Source: Macrostomum hystrix
Lineage: Eukaryota; Platyhelminthes; Macrostomidae
Length of the DNA: 64,000 nucleotides
Assembly: GCA_950097015.1 (NCBI GenBank)
Contig: CATNEN010000010.1
Span: forward strand, 2,186,501 to 2,250,500
Direction of reading: 5' to 3'
Positions 11,601 through 23,500 of the stretch are shown here, in pieces. A model generated the notes under the pieces. It saw only the letters and a list, made by a program, of their open reading frames with translations, made no database searches and was not told the origin of the DNA. Each line of letters opens with the position of its first letter. The first letter of the stretch is position 1. The translations under genes were made by a program, and so were the position numbers.

Positions 11601-13720
11601 GAGGGAGATTAGTAAGTGAGGGAGAGTAGTAAGTGAGGCAGAGTAGTAAGTGAGGGAGATTAGTAAGTGAGGGAGAGTAGTAAGTGAGGGAGATCAGTAA
11701 GTGAGGGAGAGTAGTAAGTGAGGGAGAGTAGTAAGTGAGGGAGAGTAGTAAGTGAGGGAGAGTAGTAAGTGAGGGAGAGTAGTAAGTGAGGGAGATTAGT
11801 AAGTGAGGGAGAGTAGTAAGTGAGGGAGAGTAGTAAGTGAGGGAGAGTAGTAAGTGAGGGAGATTAGTAAGTGAGGGAGAGTAGTAGGTGAGGGAGATTA
11901 GTAAGTGAGGGAGAGTAGTAAGTGAGGGAGAGTAGTAAGTGAGGGAGATCAGTAAGTGAGGGAGAGTAGTAGGTGAGGGAGATTAGTAAGTGAGGGAGAG
12001 TAGTAAGTGAGGCAGAGTAGTAAGTGAGGAGAGTAGTGAGGGAGAGTAGTAAGTGAGGGAGAGTAGTAAGTGAGGGAGATCAGTAAGTGAGGGAGAGTAG
12101 TAAGTGAGGGAGAGTAGTAAGTGAGGGAGAGTAGTAGGTGAGGGAGATTAGTAAGTGAGGGAGAGTAGTAGGTGAGGGAGATTAGTAAGTGAGGGAGAGT
12201 AGTAAGTGAGGCAGAGTAGTAAGTGAGGGAGATTAGTAAGTGAGGCAGAGTAGTAAGTGAGGGAGAGTAGTGAGGGAGAGTAGTAAGTGAGGGAGAGTAG
12301 TAAGTGAGGGAGATCAGTAAGTGAGGGAGAGTAGTAAGTGAGGGAGAGTAGTAAGTGAGGGAGAGTAGTAGGTGAGGGAGATTAGTAAGTGAGGGAGAGT
12401 AGTAAGTGAGGGAGAGTAGTAAGTGAGGGAGAGTAGTAAGTGAGGGAGATTAGTAAGTGAGGGAGATTAGTAAGTGAGGGAGAGTAGTGAGGGAGAGTAG
12501 TAAGTGAGGGAGAGTAGTAAGTGAGGGAGATTAGTAAGTGAGGGAGATCAGTAAGTGAGGGAGAGTAGTAGGTGAGGGAGATTAGTAAGTGAGGGAGAGT
12601 AGTAAGTGAGGCAGAGTAGTAAGTGAGGGAGAGTAGTGAGGGAGAGTAGTAAGTGAGGGAGAGTAGTAAGTGAGGGAGATCAGTAAGTGAGGGAGAGTAG
12701 TAAGTGAGGGAGAGTAGTAAGTGAGGGAGAGTAGTAAGTGAGGGAGATTAGTAAGTGAGGGAGAGTAGTAGGTGAGGGAGATTAGTAAGTGAGGGAGAGT
12801 AGTAAGTGAGGCAGAGTAGTAAGTGAGGGAGAGTAGTGAGGGAGAGTAGTAAGTGAGGGAGAGTAGTAAGTGAGGGAGAGTAGTAAGTGAGGGAGAGTAG
12901 TAAGTGAGGGAGAGTAGTAAGTGAGGGAGAGTAGTAAGTGAGGGAGAGTAGTAAGTGAGGGAGATTAGTAAGTGAGGGAGATTAGTAAGTGAGGGAGAGT
13001 AGTGAGGGAGAGTAGTAAGTGAGGGAGAGTAGTGAGGGAGAGTAGTAAGTGAGGGAGAGTAGTAAGTGAGGGAGAGTAGTGAGGGAGATTAGTAAGTGAG
13101 GGAGAGTAGTAAGTGAGGGAGAGTAGTAAGTGAGGGAGAGTAGTAAGTGAGGGAGAGTAGTAAGTGAGGGAGAGTAGTAAGTGAGGGAGAGTAGTAAGTG
13201 AGGGAGATCAGTAAGTGAGGGAGAGTAGTAAGTGAGGGAGAGTAGTAAGTGAGGGAGAGTAGTAAGTGAGGGAGAGTAGTAAGTGAGGGAGATTAGTAAG
13301 TGAGGGAGATTAGTAAGTGAGGGAGAGTAGTAAGTGAGGGAGAGTAGTAAGTGAGGGTGATTAGTAAGTGAGGGAGAGTAGTAAGTGAGGGAGAGTAGTA
13401 AGTGAGGGTGATCAGTAAGTGAGGGAGATTAGTAAGTGAGGGAGAGTAGTAAGTGAGGGAGATCAGTAAGTGAGGGAGATCAGTAAGTGAGGGAGAGTAG
13501 TAAGTGAGGCAGAGTAGTAAGTGAGGGAGATTAGTAAGTGAGGGAGATCAGTAAGTGAGGGAGAGTAGTAAGTGAGGGAGAGTAGTAAGTGAGGGAGAGT
13601 AGTAAGTGAGGGAGATTAGTAAGTGAGGCAGAGTAGTAAGTGAGGGAGAGTAGTAAGTGAGGGAGAGTAGTAAGTGAGGGAGATCAGTAAGTGAGGGAGA
13701 TTAGTAAGTGAGGGAGAGTA
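8699..13720 (+). repeat. 5-kb 17-bp satellite array with GTAAGT in each unit
   Basis: The array consists of GTAAGTGAGGGAGAGTA (17 bp), about 290 units by length, with 13-bp units lacking GTAA. Recurrent variants are GATTA, GATCA, GGCAGAG and GTAGGTGAG. The plus strand is almost pure A/G with scattered T, so the array is strongly purine-biased. Combinations of variants recur about 1704 bp apart (for example GGCAG units near 10506/12210 and 10540/12244), showing internal segmental duplication. It lies between the 3' ends of ODAD1 and DYNC2H1. Confidence 0.97.
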
Positions 13721-14546
13721 GGAATTTAGGGGAGAGTGGAAAAGGGAAGCAAGTCGGAAGTGAGGGAGAATGGGAAGTGAGAAGAGAGGGTAGAAGTTAC
13801 TGCTCAAAAATACCAGGTGATTTATCGTTAACGATCTGCGGTTAGTTGACACAGAAACATATTAATAAAATAGAATTGAAAACAGTGCATGAATCATTTT
13901 AAATTTGAAGTGCGTGGGAAGTAAATTAGATGCAAACGCTTTATGCACGCGCTGTTCGTGCATTCGCTTTAAATGGTATAAAGGAAATCGAATCCATTTA
14001 CTTCTCGGAGTTATATTTAAAAAATAAGAGGCCCAATTAAAGTGGTTAAGAAAAACAAAGCAAAGTGAAGTTTGCTACAAGAAAAAGCCCGTCATTTAAC
14101 ATGTTTGTAAAGTCAGGTTGAAAATCTTAAAAATGAAGTCAGTCAGGTTTTCATTTTAAGGAAACGTAGAGAATAGCCGAGACTTAACAATTGGGAATTG
14201 GCTCTTCTTTAAGTGTGCGTCGAGCAGAAAATGAACATATTAAAGTTCATTTGTGTGATACAGTGCCTGCGTCTGAAGAAGTGCAACAAAGGAATTGCGT
14301 GGAGCCTGCAAAAGGAGGAAATTGCTAAGTACTCTGCATGTATCTAGAATTAATGCGATCCCACTTGGCAACGAACCTTTTCTCCGAAACCTTCAACGTG
14401 CCGTCTGTAAACTTTTCAGTCTTGTGAGTTTAGATTTCCCATTTCTAACACCAGGTGCCCACTTTTAAGAAGTTTCGCTGCGCGCAGGTCAATTCTACCT
14501 GGACCCTCAGCTGTCCACCCGCACACCCAGGTGTTTAAGTCAGCGG
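13721..14546. other. Convergent intergenic region
   Basis: Degenerate array edge up to about 13790, then AT-rich sequence to the DYNC2H1 stop codon, presumably containing the DYNC2H1 3' UTR on the minus strand. I see no gene here. Confidence 0.5.
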
Positions 14547-17500
14547 CTACTGCGGCTTCAGGAAGAGCGCGGCGCCGCATTGGATCCACTGGTCCTGCGT
14601 GCCCGAGTTGCACGGCAGGTCGAGGCGGGCCACCACGCGGTCCCGGTTCTGGTCGTAGTACACCGGCAGGCTGATGCACTGGTCGGGAGAGTACACGTCA
14701 GCGCTGGTCTTTGGTATCCAGGCCACCGTGACTGCTGGCACCGCCGAGACGCTGGGCGAGTCGCGGCTGTTCTCCGTCAGCTGGCTGCCGTCGAAGGTGC
14801 AGCCCTCGAGCTGGAAGCCGACCAGCTGGGCGGTGAGCCGGGCCTGGCCGATGCTGCCGCGGCCCCAGCTGCAGGCGAACTTCAGGCTGTCCATGGAGCA
14901 GCCGGCCTGGCGTGCGGTCTGCTGCCGCAGCGCGTTCAAGAAGGTGTCCGGCTTGAACAGCTCGCTGAGGTCCAGCGGAGAGCTCAGGAGGTTGTCGTTT
15001 GTCACCTGCGAAGAGAAGACCGCGCGAGTCTGGTTACTTCATTCTCGGCTCTGGTTAAAAGCCGATAGGATAGGAATGTTAAGGAGGCCTATAGGCCTAA
15101 GGAGGCCCGAGGGTACACGTGCTAACTTACACTACGGGCAGTTGGAGTAGGATATTGAGAGTCGTCGAAACTTTGAGGTCTGGCCTTCATACCCCGGAGG
15201 TTTTCTGCCATGCAATCAACTGGGCTGGATATTTAGCGCAGGATACTAATAAAGTTAAACTCGCACCTTCTCCAGCCAGGAGTCGAGAGCGATGGCTCTG
15301 CCGACCAGGCCGTGCAGGTAGAGCAGCGGATCCTCCGGGCCGTCCCAGCGGCTCAACCAGTTCAGCGGCGTCTCACCCAGCAGCAGGGCCTCGGCTAGCT
15401 TCTGGATGTCGGAGGTGAGCAGTTGCGAGCCGCGAATGACCTTGCTGAGGCTGGCCAGTGAGGTGTGCACGTACTGCACCATCTTGATGGCGTTGAAGCG
15501 CTCCAGCAGAACAAATGTCTTGATGGGATTTGAGCTGTCGGAGTGGCTGGGTGGGTTGGCCTTGGCCTGGATCAGTTGGTGGCCTTGGTTCAGCTTCTTC
15601 CACAGGTTCAGGATGGGACTGAGCTCCTGGGCCCAGAGATCCTTGTCGAACTTGACGCCCTTGACGTCCACACGCTGCAGTACGCGCAGCTGGCCGATCA
15701 CCTGCGAGCTGAGGATCCGCTGCGACGAGCGGTCGATGTTCTCCGGCAGGCCGAAGTAGGACGGGTTGTCAAACTCTGGCAGCGTCTCCACTGCGTCCAG
15801 GAACTCCTGTGAAATTATCAATAAAACGAAGGCAATGAGTCGGGGTCATCACTTCCTTGTAAATATTGTCTATCGATGATACACTCCAATCGATCGTTCG
15901 ATACATTAAAACACTCCGATCTCTTGTTCTAGTCCCTACATTCTGATTATGTTAAACTTTACCCTATGATTAGTCGTGCCGGGAACTTTAAGAGGCCCCA
16001 GCCTCCGATTGCCCTTGGTGAGGTTGTTCGGATCAAAGCACTGGTGCAGATACGACTTCAGCACGCGCAAGTCGAAGACATTGTCCACACGGCCACCGTA
16101 TATGGCGTTCTCAAACAATCCGTAAACAAATTCCCACGGAATGGCGTCCTGGTGCTTCTTCACCAGCCTGTCGATGATGTCGGCACCGGCGCGCAGGTCG
16201 GCGTTGCTGAACTCGTAGAACTTTGTCCAGCCCTGCGGGATGAAGTTGCGCCGCTCCTGCAGCACCGCGTGGAACCAGGCCAAGGCGAACAGGGTGCAGG
16301 AGCGCACGACACTGCCCTGCAGCGAGACAAACTGCGGCGTCCAGGTGTCGTAGGTGCGAGATAGATTGCGCTTGACGCCAGGTGGAGCTTCGTATGTCAC
16401 CTTTAAGCTGGTCTGCAGCAATATCGGCGGGAACTTCGGGTGCGGTTCGGCTGTCAGCCACAGCCGGAACTGGGCATGCGGGCGCAGCTGGTTGAGCTCC
16501 TTCTCCAGCACCGGCAGCCAGGCCGTGACCAGGTGCAGGTTCTTCAGGCACAGCCAGTCACCCTCCCTCGAGCAGTCGCGGAGAAGCTTCAGCGCCAGCT
16601 CGCTTTGGCCCTGGCCCATGGCAACTTGGTGATACTTCTCGCTGCCAATGGTCTGAGCCGCCAGCTCCTGCAGCTCCTGGCTGGGGTCGGAGCCGGCGCT
16701 GATCAGCACAAGGACGGGCTCCGTGGCCGATGTCTCCTGCTCAAAGAGTCCCTTGAGGTTGACGTTCGGCGGCGAGATTTCGCGCAGATCAAGAGCGGCA
16801 ATAGCGAACTGGTTCAGGGCTGTGTACAGTCGATCCGGGCGAAGAGCTTGGATAGCCAGAACCTAAACGGTAAAGCGGAAAATATGATTTGTAGTTACTC
16901 TGAAGGGACAGATTCGAGCGCTACGGAGAATCGCACGAATAGTTTAACACTTAACAAAATGTACACAAAATATGAGTAAAGATATATATAATCCTGCCAT
17001 ACTTGGTCCTGATATTTGAACTAAATATTTGAATTTTTGAACTGACCTTCTGGAACGCACTGAGCTTCTTCTCCAGCGGGAACACGTGCTCGCACTCGGA
17101 GCTGCGGCTGAACTCGCGCCACAGGTTGGCGTCCTCCAGGCGCATCTCCTGAGCCAGATCGGGAAGCGACTGCATCAGAGACTGTACATCGCGGCGCCGC
17201 TCCTCGCTGATCCAGCTGGGCACAGTGCCACCGTGCGACTCCGAGACGATCAGGCCGGCGAAGGCCTCCCATTCCTGGTCGCGGAATAGGTCGGACCGCA
17301 TGCCACGGGACATATGCAGAGCGAACATGAGCCTGTCAGCCTTGAACAGCGAGCGGCACACGTACTCGTACACCAGGTGCTTCAGGCGGGTGAGCAGCGC
17401 CTGAATGCGCATGCTCGGTGTTGGACTCTCGCCCTCGCTGGCCAGGGCCCTGTGGAACAGGCTGAGGAAGGCTGTCAGGCTGAAGCGGTACATGTTGTTG

Positions 17501-20500
17501 ATCTTGGCCAGGTCGCAGATTACGAAGAATAGCTTGGACCCGTCCTCAGCTAAGGGCAGGAAGGCACTGCGCTCTTCGTCGAGAGACACCTGCAGCCGCA
17601 TCGACTCGCTAAGCGACTCCTGGATCGTTGTGGAGCTGGCCTTAGTCTGGTTGAGCGACTCCAGCAGCTCCTTGTTCTCCAGGATGTTGCCCTTGGCTTT
17701 GGCCAGCTCTTCCAGCAGCGACTCTTCCAGCTCGGCCAGCTTGATCTTCAGATCCTCTTCCTGCTTCAGAAGCTCCGACTTCTTGACTTCTAGCTCCGGC
17801 TTCTCGTGCTGGATGGTCGCAGCCAGGAGTTGTCCGGTCAGACCAGCTCGCGTTGTCGTGAAATTGACGGTAGGTGACGATGGCCGCAGCGTCCGGTGGC
17901 AGGTCGGGGTTCGGGTTCCGGGTGGTCAGGAACAGTCGGAATTCGGGGTTGTAGTCGATCACCTTCTCTCCGAGTTGAACCACGAAACGCGGGCCTGCGA
18001 AAAAAAATTCGGAAAAATGCACAGGAATATTTAGTGTGTAGCTTGACAGATTCTGGTCTGGGGATTTTCGGAACAGGCTGGCTACTAACTCTACTGCTAG
18101 TACTAGTAATGGTCATTTTTAACAGGTCAAAAGATCACCTTGAGCAATAAGCTCGCTCCTGAGCAGAGGGTAGAGAACAGGCTCGACTCCGTCCACCTCC
18201 TGGATGATGAGCGTCTTGCCGAAGCGCACGGCCAGCTCCAGCGAGGTGGTGAAATTTCCATCTTGCTGATTAATCGCCTCCAGCTTCTGATCCTTCAGGT
18301 GAGTCTTCAGCCAGTCTGTGGCTCGCGATGACGGATCAATGAGGAACGGGCGCAGGGAGCACTGAGGAAGTTGGCGGAGCGGCATTGTGGTTTTGCTACG
18401 TACTTTAGCTTCACGCTTAGTCCATTTGGAAGTAAAAAAACTGAATTTCAAAGAAGAAAAAGAAAGAAGGAAAAACAATTACAATTTAAGACTTCCGGCC
18501 TTCTGCTGGGAATATTTAAATTAAGGCAGCGTTTGATTCTAAATGGGCATCTTGGCCCTTCGCTGATAGCCTCTATAGAATACAAGGATTAGAGTTCAAA
18601 CTTGTAGTTTAAAGCTACCTTGGTGGTTTAGAGAGAGGTGCGAAATTCAAAAAGACAGGAAAACAGCACACAAGCACGGTGTATTTGGCAGCTAATCAAC
18701 TGTGAAAAATGGCAGCGAAACATTCAGAGTAAAAAAAGGCTAGAAAAGCAAGCACTCATCGCTTACTGATGCTTCCTGTGAGTTCATCTGGAACATAAAA
18801 CAATAGCGGAAGCCGTCTCTGGGGGCTTCGTTCTTGCATTTGTACTACATAATAATCTGAGAAGCATACAGATGGACATTGGAGACGTACCTGGAGAATC
18901 ACAATGCCGTTCTCCACGCTGAGATCGTCAGAGGGCAGGCCCTCGCTCTTCCAGATCAGCTGCTCCGACTCTGAAGTGAGGAATCGCCGCAGATCGAAAT
19001 GGCCAGATATCTCCGTGGCCGATAGCCAGGTCTTCACCTGGCTCAAACGCTGGTCCTCTGGCGCGGCCGGCATGTAGCAGATGAAGGCGGCGGCCAGCAA
19101 AGAGCGGACTGGCAGCTCCTCCAGCTCGCTGTCCATGCTCTGCATCTGTTGGTTCCACCGCTGGTGCTCGCCATCTAGCTTCGAGACGAGATTCTCAGCG
19201 GCCTGGATGGTCTCGTTGGCCTTGTCAAGATCCACCTTGAGCCTGGCTGCGTCCGTGGAAAATTTCTGGAACTTGTCTTTCAAGCCTGCCACTTTGTTAT
19301 CCACCTCGGCGAGAGCATTCTTTAATTGGCTCATGCGAGCTTCCGACTTCTCCAGGTTCTTCTTCAGCTTGGCCTGCTCTGACTCCAGCGGTTGGATGCG
19401 CTGCAACACATGGGAGTACTGCACATTGGCCTTCGTCCACTCAGCCAGCGGTGCAGCAGCCACTGACGCACGCTTGGCGTTCACCGGGTCGAATGAGGCC
19501 TTGTTACGCCGCAGGAGTTCCTCCACTTTGGACCGCAGCTCCGGGGTGATCTTGCGAGCCTCGAATGTCTTGATCTCCTCGGTGACGCCGCGTCTGGCCA
19601 GAAAGTTCTTCATCGACTGCCAGGATGTGTCCAGGTTGCCCATCAGGGTCAATACACCTTCCAGTATGTCCCGGATGGTGTCTGGAGGTGCACGCAGCGA
19701 CCGAATCTCTGATAGTGACTCAGACTTAATCGAGCCAACAGCCTTCTTGGCCTCCTCAACCAGCGGTGTTACGTCCTTCAGCTCCAGATCGATCTCGCCG
19801 TTCCGCTTCTGCAGAAGCTTGTTCTCCTCGGCCGTCTGCTCACTCAGCTTTTCCATCTCAACTCTCTGCTCTCCGGCATCGGACATTGCCTTTGTGATCT
19901 CCTTGAGCGCCTCGTCAGCCTCCGTCTGCTTCTCGGTTAGCAGGATCTGCTGATCGGCCGCCTTCTTCTTCAGCTCATCGACGAGAGCCTTGGCTTCGTT
20001 CAGCTTGCTGACACCGGCCTTCAGGTGTTCTTTCTTTTCCTGGATTTTGCTTTTCTTGCCGCTGTACAGTGACTTGTAGGTGTTCAGCAGGTTGATGTAG
20101 CGCCTCGGTGTGGCGTTGACAGCAGGGACACTTTCGTGCACGTGCAGGAATAGTTTTAGCAGACTCTCGCCACCTAGGAGGAGAACATTGCGAAGTGCCG
20201 TTGATTAAATATAGGAAAATACAAATAGACTTCATGCAAGCTGCATACCTGAGAGATGTCTCTGCTTTGGTTCCTCTTTTCTCAGCTTGGCGCCCTCCTC
20301 CCGGGCCACCCTGGTGAGCAGCAGATGCGCCACCCGCACCATCGATTCGCGGCTCCAGTCGCTGAGCCACTGCACGGAGCACTGCTTGAATAGCGCCGGA
20401 TTCGACTCGCAGCGAATAGTGAAGTTCGGGTGATCAAAGTCCATTATCAGCACAATGTGCAGATTGGCTTGCACCCTGGAGGCCAGGAAGTTGGCCAATG

Positions 20501-23500
20501 GTCCGCGGAATCCGCTCTCGGATGCCAGGTCCCTCAGAGGAGTCAGCAATGGCTCAAGCTCCTCTGGGGTGTACAGTCCGGGTACTTCACCTGAGCTGAG
20601 CAAGGAGTTCATCATCTCAAGAAACTGCAGCTCAAGCAGCTGGAAGTCTTCAAGCAGAAACAGGACCTGCTCGCCCTCAATTCCCGCTTTCTGTATAGCG
20701 GCCTTCAACTCGGTCTTGAACTGCTTGACAGTGTACCCACGTGCGATCTTTGGCGTCATGACGGTCATGAGGTGCATGTGGGCCACCAGCAGAGCTGTGG
20801 AGCGCCGGCCGACTCCGCTCTTGCCCGCCATGAGCAGCGATCCACCAGGCTGTGAAAGCACTCGGTCCGCTCGAGCAACGTGGTCCAGAACCTCCTTGAA
20901 GATGACAATCTCCAGGTCCTTGTTCTCTCGGCTGTATTGCAGCAGGCCTTTGTCAACCACCGCTGACAGATCCTCGAAGTTCAGCTTGCCTAGCGTCTTG
21001 CCCTGTGGCGGCGGCGGCGCTCCAGCCGCTTGTGGCTCTCTAGAGCCCCAGGTGACGAACCAGCTGGCCTGCAGCTGGTCAATGGCGTCGCTCGACCAGT
21101 CCGAGCGAATGACGGATCCTATGAGATTGTCGAAGCGACCGCGAGCATCAGGAGTCTACGAGACGGTCGCGAAATAGGCGGACAGCCTCGTAGGCGACCA
21201 CCTCCAGCATCTGCAATGTAAGCGGGCATATATTCGACATCTCATCACTCGGAGTATTCAGTGTGTGAGCGTGACGAAATACCTGTTCAGCCGATTCGAG
21301 CGCTGGCAGGTCATAGCGCAGCAGGTTTCGAACCCACCGGGTGAGGTCTCTGGGAGTGAACAGGTAGTGGCTGCGCTCATCTGGGCTGAATCGGCCGCGC
21401 ACTGAGTCGAATATGTTCACCATGGTGGACGCCAGAGCGAGCAGCTTCGATGAGCTTGACCATACCGGATGACGAGGCACAATCTTTTCGAAGATCACCT
21501 TCAAGTAGCTGGAGTAGATAGTCTGTAGCTGCTCCTTGTCCGGGTAGCCGATGCTGCAGATGCGCACCACTGAGGTGAATCTGGTGGAAAGCTTGTGTCG
21601 CCCGACTGTGGTGCTTGCGTTCATACTGCACACGATCTGCACACCTTCAAGGCCCACGAACTCCAAGTTGCTGTCATAGAAACCGTTGTAGGTGAGAACC
21701 TGCTGCAGGAAGGCAACCAGTTGACTGGTGCCCCACTTGTCAGGCTTGGGCAGGTTGACGTCTTTCAGATAGAGCACAAGGCGCTCGCAGTCCTTGGGCC
21801 TGTAGACTCGTCCAGTGTTGCTGCTGATGACCATGCAGCACTGGCTGAGCTTCTGCAGAATGTGCGTTGGCGTCGTCTGTGCGGAGCAGTGCAGAACTGC
21901 CACCTGCAGTGAGCGCACCTGGTCGAAGCAGTACTGCAGCAGCATGCTGCAAGGGATATGAATTTGCAGTGCGTCCTATGCACGTGTATGTCATCGACGA
22001 AATGGTTGGAAAGTTTATCCTGCAAATTTATGCATTCGTTCAGAACTCTTTAATCCGAAACCATAAAAAGCTGATTGCCTTCCTGAAAGCTCGTACAATT
22101 GCCGTACGAGCTACGAGTACACATTTCTCGTAATCTGGGACACAAAACATCGTTATGCTGCTTCAATCTAATATTTGATACAGTATGGGAGCACGATAGG
22201 TTTCAAATGATAACTGTTTTAGCAACTAAATCATTAGCTCACCCTTTGCCACAGCCGTCTGGCCCGGTAATGATGAAGGGCTGCCTGGTCTCGGCCTGCA
22301 GCCAGTCCTTGAAGCAGTCGAGGTTGCGCTGAATAGCAGCGGTCAAGATTACCGGTGGCTTTGTGGAGATGATACTGGACGGGGTGAAGTCGGTGTCGAT
22401 CTGGAACGATTTCGCGTAGTGTTTGCCTGAATATCTGGGGCACTAACAACTTACTGCTTGTTCTGCTTTCGGAACCTAATAAACAGAGAGAACACACCAT
22501 GACTAGTCAAATGGGGACCTCACCATATTGCTGTAGTTCTGCAGCCTGCCAAACTCGCGATCGAAGTAACAATCAAGTGGCCTCTTGCTGTCCGGTGGGT
22601 TCTCTGACGTTAGGGCGAACACCTCTTTGGCGAATTTCTCCCGCGTAGATTCTGGTAGATTACCGCCGAGACCCCGGATTAGCGAAATAGCGAAATGCGC
22701 CTTGTTCTGCACACCTTTGAGGTGAGACAAGCCATTGAGCACGGTGCCCACCAGGGTAGTATCCACGCAGTAGTCGTTTGCCTTCAGCACCCAGTCGACG
22801 GCAGAGTAGAAGTAGTCCTCGATGTAGGCGGAGAGCAGCTGGCGCTCCTTCTCTGGCTGGTCGCTCAGCCAGGACTGAACAACGGCGCGGATGTCCGTTG
22901 CCTCGTCAGACAGGAAGATCATGCCCATGCGGGAGATGGTCGCAGGAGAGGCGCAGCTGAGGTCGTGCGTCTCGAACAGAAAGTTCACATTCGGTCCAAA
23001 CTGAATACGTTCTCCGTTGGGCATTGTCAGCAAGCGGTTATCGTCCAGCACACTGTTTAGCGACTCGACCCACTCCGGATCAATATCACCATCGCAGACA
23101 ATCCACGACTGCACCTCCTGGGGTTCTTTCACAACCTGACGAGCAGCAAAAGTGAGCACACCATCTGACCACTCCCTGGTGTCGAGATCAATAGAGCCAA
23201 GGAGCTGCGTGCGCGGCATCGCCTTCGGGTTCATGACGTACTGCTTGACCATTTTTCCTGTCTTGATCATGGCCTGCCGCAGCACCTTCCACAGGGTGCT
23301 CTTACCAGATCCAGATGGCCCGACGATGACCACACCCATACGCTGGCTGGTCTGTTCGAACACTTCGAGGCACTTCTTTACCTGGTTTTCATTCAGCACA
23401 AGCTTCTGCTCTGCGACAACCTCGCGTATTTTCTCTGCCAGAATTTGGTACTCGATGTCCTTGAAGTCCACTGTAGGGAAGACGTCCTTCACCAGCGAGT

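Noticed and set aside
21148-21150. Reassigned UGA (alternative genetic code) as the explanation for the DYNC2H1 stop
   Set aside because: Reading through TGA in the same frame gives sequence unlike dynein; the conserved protein continues only in the +1 frame.
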